Made by a program: the position numbers and the translations under genes
Notes under the pieces: generated by a model
Databases searched by the model: none
Told to the model about the DNA's origin: nothing
The model's input: the letters and a program-made list of their open reading frames with translations, nothing else
Shown here: in pieces, positions 1-7,593 of the stretch
How the letters are laid out: each line of letters begins with the position of its first letter
Position numbering within the stretch: position 1 is the stretch's first letter
NCBI GenBank assembly: GCA_904397815.1
Contig: CAJFOT010000053.1
Coordinates: forward strand, 1 to 64,000
Direction: 5' to 3'
From: Candidatus Paralachnospira sangeri
GTDB lineage: Bacteria; Bacillota; Clostridia; Lachnospirales; Lachnospiraceae
DNA length: 64,000 bases

Positions 1-302
1 CATGTCCATTCCCCTGTTGATCTAACATATGTTCGATCAGCAGGGCTTCTTTTCCCCCTTATCCAAAAATCGGAATTTCCTATAAAGAAATAAAGAGTTC
101 CGCTTGCGGAACTCTCGCGCCGAGCGCGGTCGCTTCAGCGACAAATTTCCACTTCGCGCGAGTGCGCATCCCCGCGGAGCGTTTTTATATAACAGGGAAC
201 GAAGTTTCCTGTTATATAAAAACGCGCCCAATTATTTGAAAATAATCGAGCGCATCGACAGCTCATCCGGCGCTGCTTTCAAAAAGCGGCGCTTTTGATT
301 CG
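1..302. repeat. Hairpin-dense non-coding stretch
   Basis: No convincing gene is seen here. The segment holds several separate inverted repeats. Positions 94-103 pair with 106-115 perfectly, 129-134 pair with 137-142, and a long stem is formed by 179-200 with 204-225, broken by one G-T type position. A further imperfect GC-rich stem at about 261-295 is followed on the minus strand by A/T-rich sequence and could end the MarR transcript. Short ORFs across this stretch follow the palindromes and are not credible. Role unknown; a folded RNA or a decayed mobile element are both possible. Confidence 0.5.
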
Positions 303-764
303 TCAATCTGTCTGTTTTTCCTGTACCTTTTGCAGCTCCTTCTGAATCAGGCCGCTGAACTTCCGGGTCAGGCGGGTCAGCGCCTCCTGCTCCTCCCTGT
401 TCAGCCCATTCCATGCCCGTTCCTCTGCCTGATACATCTGAACCACATATTTCTCCACAAAGTCCTTTCCCTTCTCTGTCAGGAAGGCCTGTTTAGACCG
501 CTGGTTCCCTTCGCAGGTCTCCAGTCGGATCAGCCCGTTTTTCTGCAGCTGTTTAAATGCCGAGTTTAATGTCTGACGGCTGAAATACAGCTGATCACTG
601 ATCTGGCTCTGGGTTACGGCACCCTCCGAGATCGACAGCAGCGACCAGTAAGCAGCGTCTGACAGCCCGCACGCTTTGGAAAAAAGGGTATAGGCATGGT
701 CCAGTTCTTTCGAAGCTTCCCAGAAAGTCAAAAGACCATCCGGGACATATAAATTTTCTTCCAA
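303..764 (-). CDS. MarR family transcriptional regulator
   Basis: A winged-helix repressor-type protein of about 153 residues, the usual MarR length. The recognition-helix region reads like MarR (SQISDQLYFSRQTLNSAFKQ), followed by the wing with QRSKQAFLTEKGK. I chose a TTG start at 764. The longer ORF begins at an ATG at 830 that lies inside a good promoter (-35 at 845-850, -10 at 822-827), so it cannot be translated from that transcript. The ATG at 788 has no ribosome site, while GGAGG precedes 764. A 13-bp perfect inverted repeat just after the -10 suggests autoregulation. The target regulon is unknown; the adjacent ion-transport genes are candidates. Confidence 0.85.
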   Translation of the reverse strand: MEENLYVPDGLLTFWEASKELDHAYTLFSKACGLSDAAYWSLLSISEGAVTQSQISDQLYFSRQTLNSAFKQLQKNGLIRLETCEGNQRSKQAFLTEKGKDFVEKYVVQMYQAEERAWNGLNREEQEALTRLTRKFSGLIQKELQKVQEKQTD

Positions 765-781
765 TTCTTCTATTCGCCTCC

Positions 782-850
782 AAATCATCCGAAAACATAT
801 AATATGATTTCGGATGATTTGAGTATACATGACCGACCGCCTCTTGTCAA
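782..850 (-). promoter_or_regulatory. Promoter and palindromic operator of the MarR gene
   Basis: On the minus strand TTGACA (845-850) and TATACT (822-827) are separated by 17 nt. Immediately downstream, 782-794 and 808-820 form a perfect 13-bp inverted repeat with a 13-nt centre. A dyad at the transcription start next to a MarR gene fits an autorepression site; an mRNA leader hairpin is the alternative. Confidence 0.6.
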
Positions 851-875
851 GAGATTCTCCTTTATTTGAATTTTT

Positions 876-1550
876 TTATCCTTCCGCAGAGCCGAAGATC
901 CGGTTCAGTTCTTCCATGGCCTCATTGTCCGCAAAAGCCAGAATAAACTGTCCTGCCCGGATCACAGTCTCGCCGTGGGGGATAATCAGCGCGTCATCTT
1001 CATAAATGGCGATCAGCACCGCCTGAGCGGGAAGGGAAAGTTCCGCGATGGATTTATTTACATTTGGCGAGCGGTAGTCTACACGGACCCGGACGATAGA
1101 GTATTCCCCTTTTGACAGTTTCATCAGCGTCATAATCGACTGATAGTTCATTTCATCGGCGATCATATGCCCGATAATGTCTGCCTGGTTAATCTTCACA
1201 TCAATTCCCATGCCGGCATTAAACAGCCAGGCGTTTTTCGGGTTATTGACTCTGGCCACCACCTTCGGCACATCGTATTCGAATTTCGCCATCATAGCCA
1301 CCGTCAGGTTGGTCTCATCCAGTCCTGTAGCGCAGACCAGCGCATTGCACCGCATAATCCCCGCCTTTTCCAGTGTTGCCGCATCTGTTCCGTCTCCCGT
1401 CAGGATACAGTCCTCGCTCAGACCGTTTTTTCTCAGTGCCTGCAGCGCTTTATCCCTGTTTTCAATCACTGTCACACTATGATGTTCCTTCACCAGCAGA
1501 TCAGCGATATAACCGCCTACCTGCCCGCCGCCCACGATTATAATCTTCAT
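876..1550 (-). CDS. TrkA/KtrA-type RCK potassium-uptake regulatory protein (first)
   Basis: A 224-residue cytosolic protein with an N-terminal Rossmann RCK domain (glycine motif GGGQVGGYIADLL near residue 7, acidic residue after the second strand in VTVIENRD) and a C-terminal TrkA_C domain from about residue 140. Such proteins bind NAD(H) or ATP/ADP and gate TrkH/KtrB-type channels. No channel gene is adjacent. Instead it lies 19 nt downstream of a second RCK gene that is coupled to a P-type ATPase. This suggests a cation-homeostasis operon, perhaps with the RCK proteins acting on a channel encoded elsewhere. Family assignment is firm; partner and ligand are inferred. Confidence 0.9.
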   Translation of the reverse strand: MKIIIVGGGQVGGYIADLLVKEHHSVTVIENRDKALQALRKNGLSEDCILTGDGTDAATLEKAGIMRCNALVCATGLDETNLTVAMMAKFEYDVPKVVARVNNPKNAWLFNAGMGIDVKINQADIIGHMIADEMNYQSIMTLMKLSKGEYSIVRVRVDYRSPNVNKSIAELSLPAQAVLIAIYEDDALIIPHGETVIRAGQFILAFADNEAMEELNRIFGSAEG

Positions 1551-1569
1551 CGGTGATTCTCCTTCCCTT

Positions 1570-2220
1570 TTACAGTTTCAGCAGTTCTCTTGCCTGCAGA
1601 ATACAGTCTCTGCGCACTGCCAGATACAGCATATCATTGCATTCACATACCATATCCGGCTGGGGAAACAGAGCATTTCCATGACGCTCCAGGGCGATCA
1701 GCCGTATTTTGTCATCCACTGTCAGTTCAGACACCGGCGTTCCCTCAAGGCCGGAGGACACCCGCGCTTTTACAATCTGAATATCCTCATTGCTCAGTTT
1801 CCGCACCACCCGCCAGTTTTTGTTGTCCTCCAGGTATTCTACAATATTTTCCACTTCAAGACGGGTAACGGACAATGCATAGATCCCCATGGCCTCAAAC
1901 ATTCTGGCCCGGACCGGGTCATACATCCTGGCGATAACAGTGGGCACATGATAAATATTTTTTGCCACACTGGCGATCACCGCGTTCATGGAATCATTAT
2001 TGGCACAGCTGATCAGCACATCTGCCACCGTGATTCCTGCCTGTTCCAGCACCTCTCTGTCATATCCGAAACCACAGACCATTTTCCCTGTGAAATCCTC
2101 ATTAAAAGAATGAAACGCTTCACTGTTGTTATCCACCACCGTCACATCATGGTTTTGTCTGTTCAGATATTCTGAAATGGTTATGCCGAATTTTCCGCAT
2201 CCTATTACGATTACTTTCAC
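1570..2220 (-). CDS. TrkA/KtrA-type RCK regulatory protein (second)
   Basis: A 216-residue RCK protein: Rossmann motif GCGKFGITISEYL near the start, acidic VTVVDNN after strand 2, and a TrkA_C domain at the C-terminus. The start is the GTG at 2220, two bases after the ATPase stop codon at 2223-2225. The ribosome site (GGAGA) lies within the ATPase 3' end, so the two genes are translationally coupled. A longer ORF beginning at 2319 would overlap the ATPase and is rejected. It is about 30% similar by eye to the next gene downstream, so the two may form a heteromeric gating ring. Confidence 0.9.
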   Translation of the reverse strand: MKVIVIGCGKFGITISEYLNRQNHDVTVVDNNSEAFHSFNEDFTGKMVCGFGYDREVLEQAGITVADVLISCANNDSMNAVIASVAKNIYHVPTVIARMYDPVRARMFEAMGIYALSVTRLEVENIVEYLEDNKNWRVVRKLSNEDIQIVKARVSSGLEGTPVSELTVDDKIRLIALERHGNALFPQPDMVCECNDMLYLAVRRDCILQARELLKL

Positions 2221-2222
2221 CC

Positions 2223-5051
2223 TCAGTCTCTCCTTTCTTCTCTGCGTTTCCGCAGCAGCTTCTTCCTGCACTCCTCCGCTCCAAATACAATGAAAGGAAT
2301 ACAGATCAGATATATCCACTCCATCAGCCCGATGGGCGCGGTATTAAATATGCCATTCAGGAAAGGAATATACATGATTCCCAGCAGAAGCAGCACCTCA
2401 ATCACAATGCCGGCATTAATATAGGGATTAGAAAACAGCCCCCGCCTGAACACAGACTCATAATCGGTTCTGTTATTCAGCACCATGCCGATCTGGGAAA
2501 AGACAATGCCGGCCAGCATCATCGTTGTCGCCTGTGCATAAACCGGCGTTCCCTCCGCTGCCAGCGCCGCGGCAGGCCAGCCATGGAGAAAGTTAGCCAG
2601 GAAATAGCCTCCCAAGCCGAACATGGTTCCCAGCAGACCATACCAGATAAATCCCACCAGAATCACATTCTTGTTCAGCAGACGTTCTTTCAGAGAACGG
2701 GGCGGCCGCTCCATCACACTTGCTTCTGATGTCTCTGCGCCCAGTCCCAGAGCCGGCACCATATCCGTTCCAATGTCGATGGTCAGAATCTGCATGATAG
2801 TCAGAGGCAAAGGAATCAGTCCCCCTGACAGCAGATATACTACAGAAGCAGCCGCTTCCGGCGTGTTGCTGTCAAATATGTATCGGAGAAATTTCCGGAT
2901 ATTATTGTATACGGCCCTTCCTTCCTCAATGGCCCGGACAATAGTAGCAAAATTATCATCGCTGAGGATCATATCCGCTGCCTCCTTGGCCACATCGGTT
3001 CCGGTAATGCCCATGGCAATACCAATATCAGCCTTCTTCAGAGCCGGCGCGTCATTAACACCGTCTCCTGTGACAGCCACAACATTTCCCATCTCCTGCA
3101 GGGCACAGACAATTCGATATTTCTGCTCCGGCGCCATTCTGGCGAAAACTACCTCGCCTGCCAGCGCTTCTTTCAACTGACTATCTGTCATCTCTGCCAG
3201 CTCGCTGCCTGAGATCACTCTTGCGTCATCCCGCTGAATAATACCGATCTTTCTGGCTATGCTCTCTGCCGTCAACCCATAATCACCAGTAATCATGATA
3301 ATCTTAATGCCGGCGCTGTGACAAAGACGGGCAGCATCTTTCACTTCATTCCGGGGCGGATCCTGCATTGCTACCAGTCCAAGGAAGGTCAGTTTCTGCT
3401 CAATGTTCTCCGGTGTGTACTCCCGGATAGAATCAGGCAGGGTGTCGTCCTCCCTCCTCAGAGGCCGGCAGGCTACCGCCAGTACCCGCAGTCCCTCTTT
3501 CGCATACCGGTCATTGGCCTCCATAATCCGCCTTCTGTCGCTATCCTCCATCGGACGTGTGGAAGAAACCTGAAAACAGAAATCGCATAATTCCATCACT
3601 TCTTTAGGCGAACCTTTCACAAAAGCGATTCTGCTGCTCCCCTCAAAAGGCTCCCGCAGCTGATGGACTGTCGTCATCCGTTTTCTGCGGGAATCAAAGG
3701 GAAGTTCCATAATCCGGGGATATCGCTGGAGCATTCCATCCACATCAATACCGCCTTTTTTCGCCGCAACACCCAGACAAGCCTCTGTCGGATCTCCCAG
3801 TACAGTATACCTCTCTTTTCCCTCTTCCGGGGGAATTAATTTTGCGTTGGAACACAGTACCGCTCCGTTCAGCAGCAGTTCCAGGTCCCGGCTCTTCTGC
3901 GCAGTTACAACAGTATTGCCGTCCAGAATCTCTCCCTGAGGCCCATAGCCCTCTCCGGTCACCCGCATTTCAGCCCGGAGCATCCACAGATGATTGACTG
4001 TCATCTCATTCTGGGTCAGGGTACCTGTCTTATCTGAGCAGATCACATTGGTGCAGCCCAGGGTTTCTACGGCTGACAGTTTTTTTACCAGAGCGTTTTC
4101 CTTTGCCATCCGCTGTACTGCCAACGCCAGGGACAGGGTAACCGCCGGAAGGAGTCCCTCAGGAATAAAGGCAACAATCATACCCAGAGAAAAGAGGAAT
4201 GCTTCCATTATGGAATCTTTGATAAAAAATACAGAAATCACCCAAAACAAAACGCCAATGCTGGTGGCGATGGCCGCAATCTGCTTCGTCAGAATATTCA
4301 GTTCCTTCTGCAGGGGAGAAAGGCTCTTCTCCGTATTCTGGGTCAGATCCGCGATTTTGCCAAATTCACTGTTCATGCCAGTGGCCACTACCAGCGCCCG
4401 GCAGGTTCCCGCCGCCGCTGATGTTCCTGAAAAAATCATGTTGGGTGCTTCCAGATAGGCGCATTCTTCACGCAGGCTGTCGCCGCTTTTTCGGATAGGA
4501 TCACTCTCTCCGGTCAGCGTTGACTGATCTGCTTTAAAATCACTGCTGCGCAGCACTCTGGCGTCTGCACTGATTTTATCCCCTTCCTCCAGGATCATAA
4601 TGTCTCCCGGAACGATATCTGCGGCAGGTATTTTCTGCTCCTCCCCGTCGCGGACTACACGGGCATTTGCCGGGAGCATCTTCTGCAGAGCCGAAGTTGC
4701 CTTTTCCGCCCGGAATTCCTGTACAAAGGAAAACAGCCCGTTAATCAGGTTTACGCAGAAAATCGCCACGCCCAGCTGCACTGCGCCGGAAGCAATGGCC
4801 ATAATGCCTCCGGCCCACAGCAGCAGCGCCATCAGGCTGGTAAAATTCGCCATCAGTTTTTTCAGCATACTGTCCTGCTTTTTCTGGGCCAGTTCATTTT
4901 TTCCATATTCCCGAAGCCGTTTTTCAGCTTCCTTTCGGGAAAGTCCTTTCATATCTGAATTCATTAATTTACAGGCTTCTATCGGTTCGACATATAAGAT
5001 TTTTGTCTTGACATCAGAATGATCTGTGCCCGTCTCATTACGCAAATTCAT
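2223..5051 (-). CDS. Cation-transporting P-type ATPase, type IIC-like
   Basis: A 942-residue P2-type ATPase with all core motifs: actuator TGES near 180, phosphorylation motif DKTGT with Asp340, the [17 protein letters not shown] hinge, and paired C-terminal transmembrane helices. The M4 ion-site motif reads IPEGLLPAVT (about 296-305). The PEGLL form is typical of Na/K and H/K (IIC) pumps, whereas calcium pumps usually have PEGLP, as the second ATPase of this window does. Sodium or potassium export is therefore as likely as calcium. A clear promoter lies upstream, and two RCK genes follow in the same transcript. Confidence 0.9.
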   Translation of the reverse strand: MNLRNETGTDHSDVKTKILYVEPIEACKLMNSDMKGLSRKEAEKRLREYGKNELAQKKQDSMLKKLMANFTSLMALLLWAGGIMAIASGAVQLGVAIFCVNLINGLFSFVQEFRAEKATSALQKMLPANARVVRDGEEQKIPAADIVPGDIMILEEGDKISADARVLRSSDFKADQSTLTGESDPIRKSGDSLREECAYLEAPNMIFSGTSAAAGTCRALVVATGMNSEFGKIADLTQNTEKSLSPLQKELNILTKQIAAIATSIGVLFWVISVFFIKDSIMEAFLFSLGMIVAFIPEGLLPAVTLSLALAVQRMAKENALVKKLSAVETLGCTNVICSDKTGTLTQNEMTVNHLWMLRAEMRVTGEGYGPQGEILDGNTVVTAQKSRDLELLLNGAVLCSNAKLIPPEEGKERYTVLGDPTEACLGVAAKKGGIDVDGMLQRYPRIMELPFDSRRKRMTTVHQLREPFEGSSRIAFVKGSPKEVMELCDFCFQVSSTRPMEDSDRRRIMEANDRYAKEGLRVLAVACRPLRREDDTLPDSIREYTPENIEQKLTFLGLVAMQDPPRNEVKDAARLCHSAGIKIIMITGDYGLTAESIARKIGIIQRDDARVISGSELAEMTDSQLKEALAGEVVFARMAPEQKYRIVCALQEMGNVVAVTGDGVNDAPALKKADIGIAMGITGTDVAKEAADMILSDDNFATIVRAIEEGRAVYNNIRKFLRYIFDSNTPEAAASVVYLLSGGLIPLPLTIMQILTIDIGTDMVPALGLGAETSEASVMERPPRSLKERLLNKNVILVGFIWYGLLGTMFGLGGYFLANFLHGWPAAALAAEGTPVYAQATTMMLAGIVFSQIGMVLNNRTDYESVFRRGLFSNPYINAGIVIEVLLLLGIMYIPFLNGIFNTAPIGLMEWIYLICIPFIVFGAEECRKKLLRKRREERRD

Positions 5052-5097
5052 ACATTGCCTCCTCTAAAAGCTGCCGGCTGCTCATTAATTGTCAGCG

Positions 5098-5125
5098 ATT
5101 ATAACACGAACAAAAGAGAAGTCAA
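5098..5125 (-). promoter_or_regulatory. Promoter of the ATPase-RCK operon
   Basis: Minus-strand TTGACT (5120-5125) and TATAAT (5098-5103) are separated by 16 nt. The start codon of the ATPase at 5051 is about 40 nt downstream of the predicted transcription start, with GAGGAGG as ribosome site. Confidence 0.7.
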
Positions 5126-5153
5126 TCGATTCAGGCAAATCTTAATCCTGCCT

Positions 5154-5426
5154 TTATAATGAGACGGGGTTTTCGGAAAATTTTAACGTTATCTTAATCT
5201 GAAAATGATTGTTCCGGAGGACTGTCAGCCCAAACCACATCCAGTCATATCCAGACACCGCCACCAGCGGATAGGAACCATCAGGGTCATAATTCTCCGG
5301 CAGATAATAGCTGTATTTGTCAATAATATTTTTTGTTGCTTTAAACGCTTTTTGTTGACTCCGGCACTTTTCTCCGATATGATAGATTGCAGAAAGCTGG
5401 CGTGAAAATTTGTAAAGAGGTGTCAT
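5154..5426 (-). pseudogene. Possible esterase fragment
   Basis: A 90-codon ORF, mostly of unknown character. Its middle (YYLPENYDPDGSYPLV) resembles the N-terminal strand of secreted alpha/beta-hydrolase esterases, which typically read YLPxxYDPxxxYPLV before the oxyanion loop. The HG oxyanion motif and everything after it are missing, so if it is coding-derived it is a remnant. It fills the gap between the ATPase promoter and the toxin gene. The call rests on one short motif. Confidence 0.25.
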
Positions 5427-5428
5427 AA

Positions 5429-5671
5429 TTGTTTAAAACTGTCTATTCCAAAAAAGCTGTGAAGTTTTTAAAAAAGCAGGACACATCCAGTCAAAAACGA
5501 ATATTAACTGCTATTAGTAAATTGCCTTTGGAGGGCGATATAAAAAAGTTGCAGGGAACAGACGGCTACCGTTTGCGTGTTGGGAATTTCCGTATACTGT
5601 TCGATGTAAACGGAGCAATTATAGATATTATAGATATCGGTAACCGCGGACAAATATATAAAGGAGTGTGA
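5429..5671 (+). CDS. RelE/ParE family toxin
   Basis: An 80-residue basic protein with the RelE/ParE fold signature: N-terminal YSKKAVKFLKKQD, central LQGTDGYRLRVGNFRILF and C-terminal IIDIGNRGQIYK. These toxins are ribosome-dependent mRNases (RelE) or gyrase poisons (ParE); the YRLRVGNFRILF core fits the RelE group. Translation starts at TTG 5429 behind AGAGGTG. The antitoxin gene follows 4 nt later, the reverse of the usual antitoxin-first order. It is one of the few plus-strand genes in the window, consistent with acquisition. Confidence 0.85.
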   Translation: MFKTVYSKKAVKFLKKQDTSSQKRILTAISKLPLEGDIKKLQGTDGYRLRVGNFRILFDVNGAIIDIIDIGNRGQIYKGV

Positions 5672-5675
5672 TAAT

Positions 5676-5900
5676 ATGTCCAGCGTAAAAGAACGAATTT
5701 TAGGTGCTGTTACAATTATGAGTGAAGCCGACGCTGAAAAAGTCTGGGATTTAATACAGGGCGTATTTGCGCTCAATAATGCCGAAACAACAGCTCCAAC
5801 TGCCGAAGAACTTGCGGCATTAAAAGCATATAAAAACGGAGATCCCGACTATATCCCTTCCGTATCTCACGATGATTTAATGAAAGAATTGGGGTTATAA
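5676..5900 (+). CDS. Antitoxin partner of the RelE-like toxin
   Basis: A 74-residue acidic protein starting at ATG 5676 with an AAGGAG ribosome site inside the toxin 3' end. It resembles small RelB/Phd-like antitoxins: a helical N-terminus (SVKERILGAVTIMSEADAEK) and an acidic tail ending in DLMKELGL that would wrap around the toxin. No clear DNA-binding motif is seen. Assignment is mainly from size, charge and tight coupling to the toxin. Confidence 0.7.
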   Translation: MSSVKERILGAVTIMSEADAEKVWDLIQGVFALNNAETTAPTAEELAALKAYKNGDPDYIPSVSHDDLMKELGL

Positions 5901-5997
5901 CAGCGATGGGATAGGGGAGATTTAACTCTCCCCTTCCACACCACGCAGTGTACCGCCCGGCACCGCAGAAATGGTTTTCCGGCAGATGCCATGACGG

Positions 5998-6134
5998 TCA
6001 TTTCTGTTCGTCTACCGGAGGCACCATCTCGGCATATTTTTTCAGCATCTCCGGTGTGCTGGTATAGTAGCGCTTCTTCTGATCCATCGCCGCGATCTGC
6101 GCCATTTCCGCATCTGTCAGGGCAAAAGTTTAAT
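5998..6134 (-). pseudogene. 3' remnant of an aldo/keto reductase
   Basis: Minus-strand translation from about 6134 to the TGA at 5998-6000 gives a tail with FALTDAEMAQIAAMD followed by KKRYYTSTPEMLKKYAEM. This is the typical end of AKR proteins of the 2,5-diketogluconate-reductase type. An in-frame TAA directly precedes it and no upstream AKR domain is present, so this is a decayed gene end. It is not the missing half of the truncated reductase at 11.3 kb, which belongs to another AKR subfamily. Confidence 0.4.
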
Positions 6135-6184
6135 ACCGCATATTCCATCGTATATCCTTCCTCTCTACTACAGTCTGATTGCTG

Positions 6185-7261
6185 TCAGTCATTATAAATC
6201 ACCGGTTTGATCAGGCTCCGGTCATGGTTTAAAAACAGGTCCATCGCCTCGGGGATGCGCTCCATGCCGTGGAACCGGTGGGTAATCATCTTCTCCGGCT
6301 CTACCCGGCCGCAGGCGATCAGCTGGGCCATCCGGGACATCCAGAGCCGTCCGCCTCCGCAGCCCACACCCTTGATCGTCTTGTCACCGTAGCCGAAGCC
6401 CCATACGGCAGGATCGATTTCAATGGGCATGCCGCTGAAGTAGGCGCTGAGATTCACCAGGGTGCCGCCGTTTTTCAGCATTTTCAGCCCCTTGCTCAGT
6501 TCCTTCTCACTGCCGCCGCAGAGAACCACCCCGTCTACAGGGCCGCCGTTGGCCTCGATGATCTGGTCAATATAATCTTCGTTGTGATAATCCACCAGAT
6601 GGGTGGCCCCGTAAGCCTTCGCCACATCGAAGCATACCTGACGGGAGCCGATGGCAAATACCTTTCCCGCTCCGTGAAGAACTGCCGCCCGCACTGCCAT
6701 CAGACCCACCGGACCGATACCCAGCACTGCCACAGAAGCGCCAAACTCTGTATCCAGCTGGCGCACGCCCTCAAAGGCCGTACACATCATATCCGGCACC
6801 ATAACTGCCTGCTCCAGGGTCACGCCCTCCGGGATCAGCGCCAGGTTCATATCCGCGTCCCGGATATAATACTCCTCTACAAAGGAGCCGCCCCGGTCGG
6901 GATAATCCTTTCCGGCATACATATTGTCCTGGCGGTTTTTGGAGTGGCCGTCCTGGGCCTCCAGGCTCCTCCACACCGGCATCACCGCGCAGACGATCAC
7001 CCGGTCGCCCGGCTTAAAATCATGGACATCAGAGCCTACCTGGGTGATGACACCGCACATTTCATGCCCCACTGCCTTTCCCAGCAGGTAGGGCAGGGAG
7101 GCGCAGCCGGTAGCGCATAAATGAGCGTCACTGGTGCATGGGGACCAGATCAGCGGCCGGATCAGCGCTCCCGTGGGGCAGATCTCCTCCGGCAGCGGGC
7201 AGCTGTCGCTGACCGCCAGCGTATTTTTCCCTGTAATTACGACACCTTTCATCTGTTTCAT
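6185..7261 (-). CDS. Zinc-dependent secondary alcohol dehydrogenase
   Basis: A 358-residue medium-chain dehydrogenase closely resembling clostridial NADP-dependent isopropanol dehydrogenases. Catalytic zinc ligands are Cys42 (SPCTSD), His66-Glu67 (GHE) and Asp157 (VPDMM). The nucleotide motif is GIGPVG at 181-186, and GSR at 205-207 matches the NADP-specifying form. The family's DRVIV and WRSLEAQ segments are intact. The start is the ATG at 7261 behind AAGGAGA; an upstream in-frame extension is rejected. It lies 47 nt downstream of an ABM monooxygenase and a MATE gene, probably one operon. Likely interconverts ketones and secondary alcohols. Confidence 0.9.
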   Translation of the reverse strand: MKQMKGVVITGKNTLAVSDSCPLPEEICPTGALIRPLIWSPCTSDAHLCATGCASLPYLLGKAVGHEMCGVITQVGSDVHDFKPGDRVIVCAVMPVWRSLEAQDGHSKNRQDNMYAGKDYPDRGGSFVEEYYIRDADMNLALIPEGVTLEQAVMVPDMMCTAFEGVRQLDTEFGASVAVLGIGPVGLMAVRAAVLHGAGKVFAIGSRQVCFDVAKAYGATHLVDYHNEDYIDQIIEANGGPVDGVVLCGGSEKELSKGLKMLKNGGTLVNLSAYFSGMPIEIDPAVWGFGYGDKTIKGVGCGGGRLWMSRMAQLIACGRVEPEKMITHRFHGMERIPEAMDLFLNHDRSLIKPVIYND

Positions 7262-7308
7262 ATTCTGTCTCTCCTTTCTGTCATTCGGCCTGATGGCGTC
7301 TGCCGGCG

Positions 7309-7593
7309 TCAGAGGTCGTAACGTGTTATCTGACTGTCTTTTACATACTGTTCCTTCAGTTTCAGCCACGCTGCTGTATCCGGGCTCTCCAGATGGGCCT
7401 GGAAGGCGGATTCATCCTCCCATATGTCAGTGAGATAGATCCGGTCCGGGTCCTGAAGGGCGATGGAAAAATTAAAACACACATTTCCCTTCATCGCACG
7501 CAGTCCCTCCTCAATTCCGGAAGCCCTCAGTTCTTCAAGCAGCCCGCCCATCCGGCCTTCTTTGACCTGATAAACATTGACACAGATAATCAT
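7309..7593 (-). CDS. Antibiotic biosynthesis monooxygenase (ABM) family protein
   Basis: A 94-residue single-domain ABM protein (dimeric ferredoxin-like fold). The N-terminal VNVYQVKEGRMGGLLEELRA and the characteristic IYLTDIWEDESAFQAHLESP are those of the YgiN/LsrG-like group, whose members act on quinones, haem or small autoinducer intermediates. Its start codon overlaps the stop of the MATE gene (ATGA-type coupling), and the alcohol dehydrogenase follows. Substrate unknown; a detoxification role fits the neighbours. Confidence 0.85.
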   Translation of the reverse strand: MIICVNVYQVKEGRMGGLLEELRASGIEEGLRAMKGNVCFNFSIALQDPDRIYLTDIWEDESAFQAHLESPDTAAWLKLKEQYVKDSQITRYDL

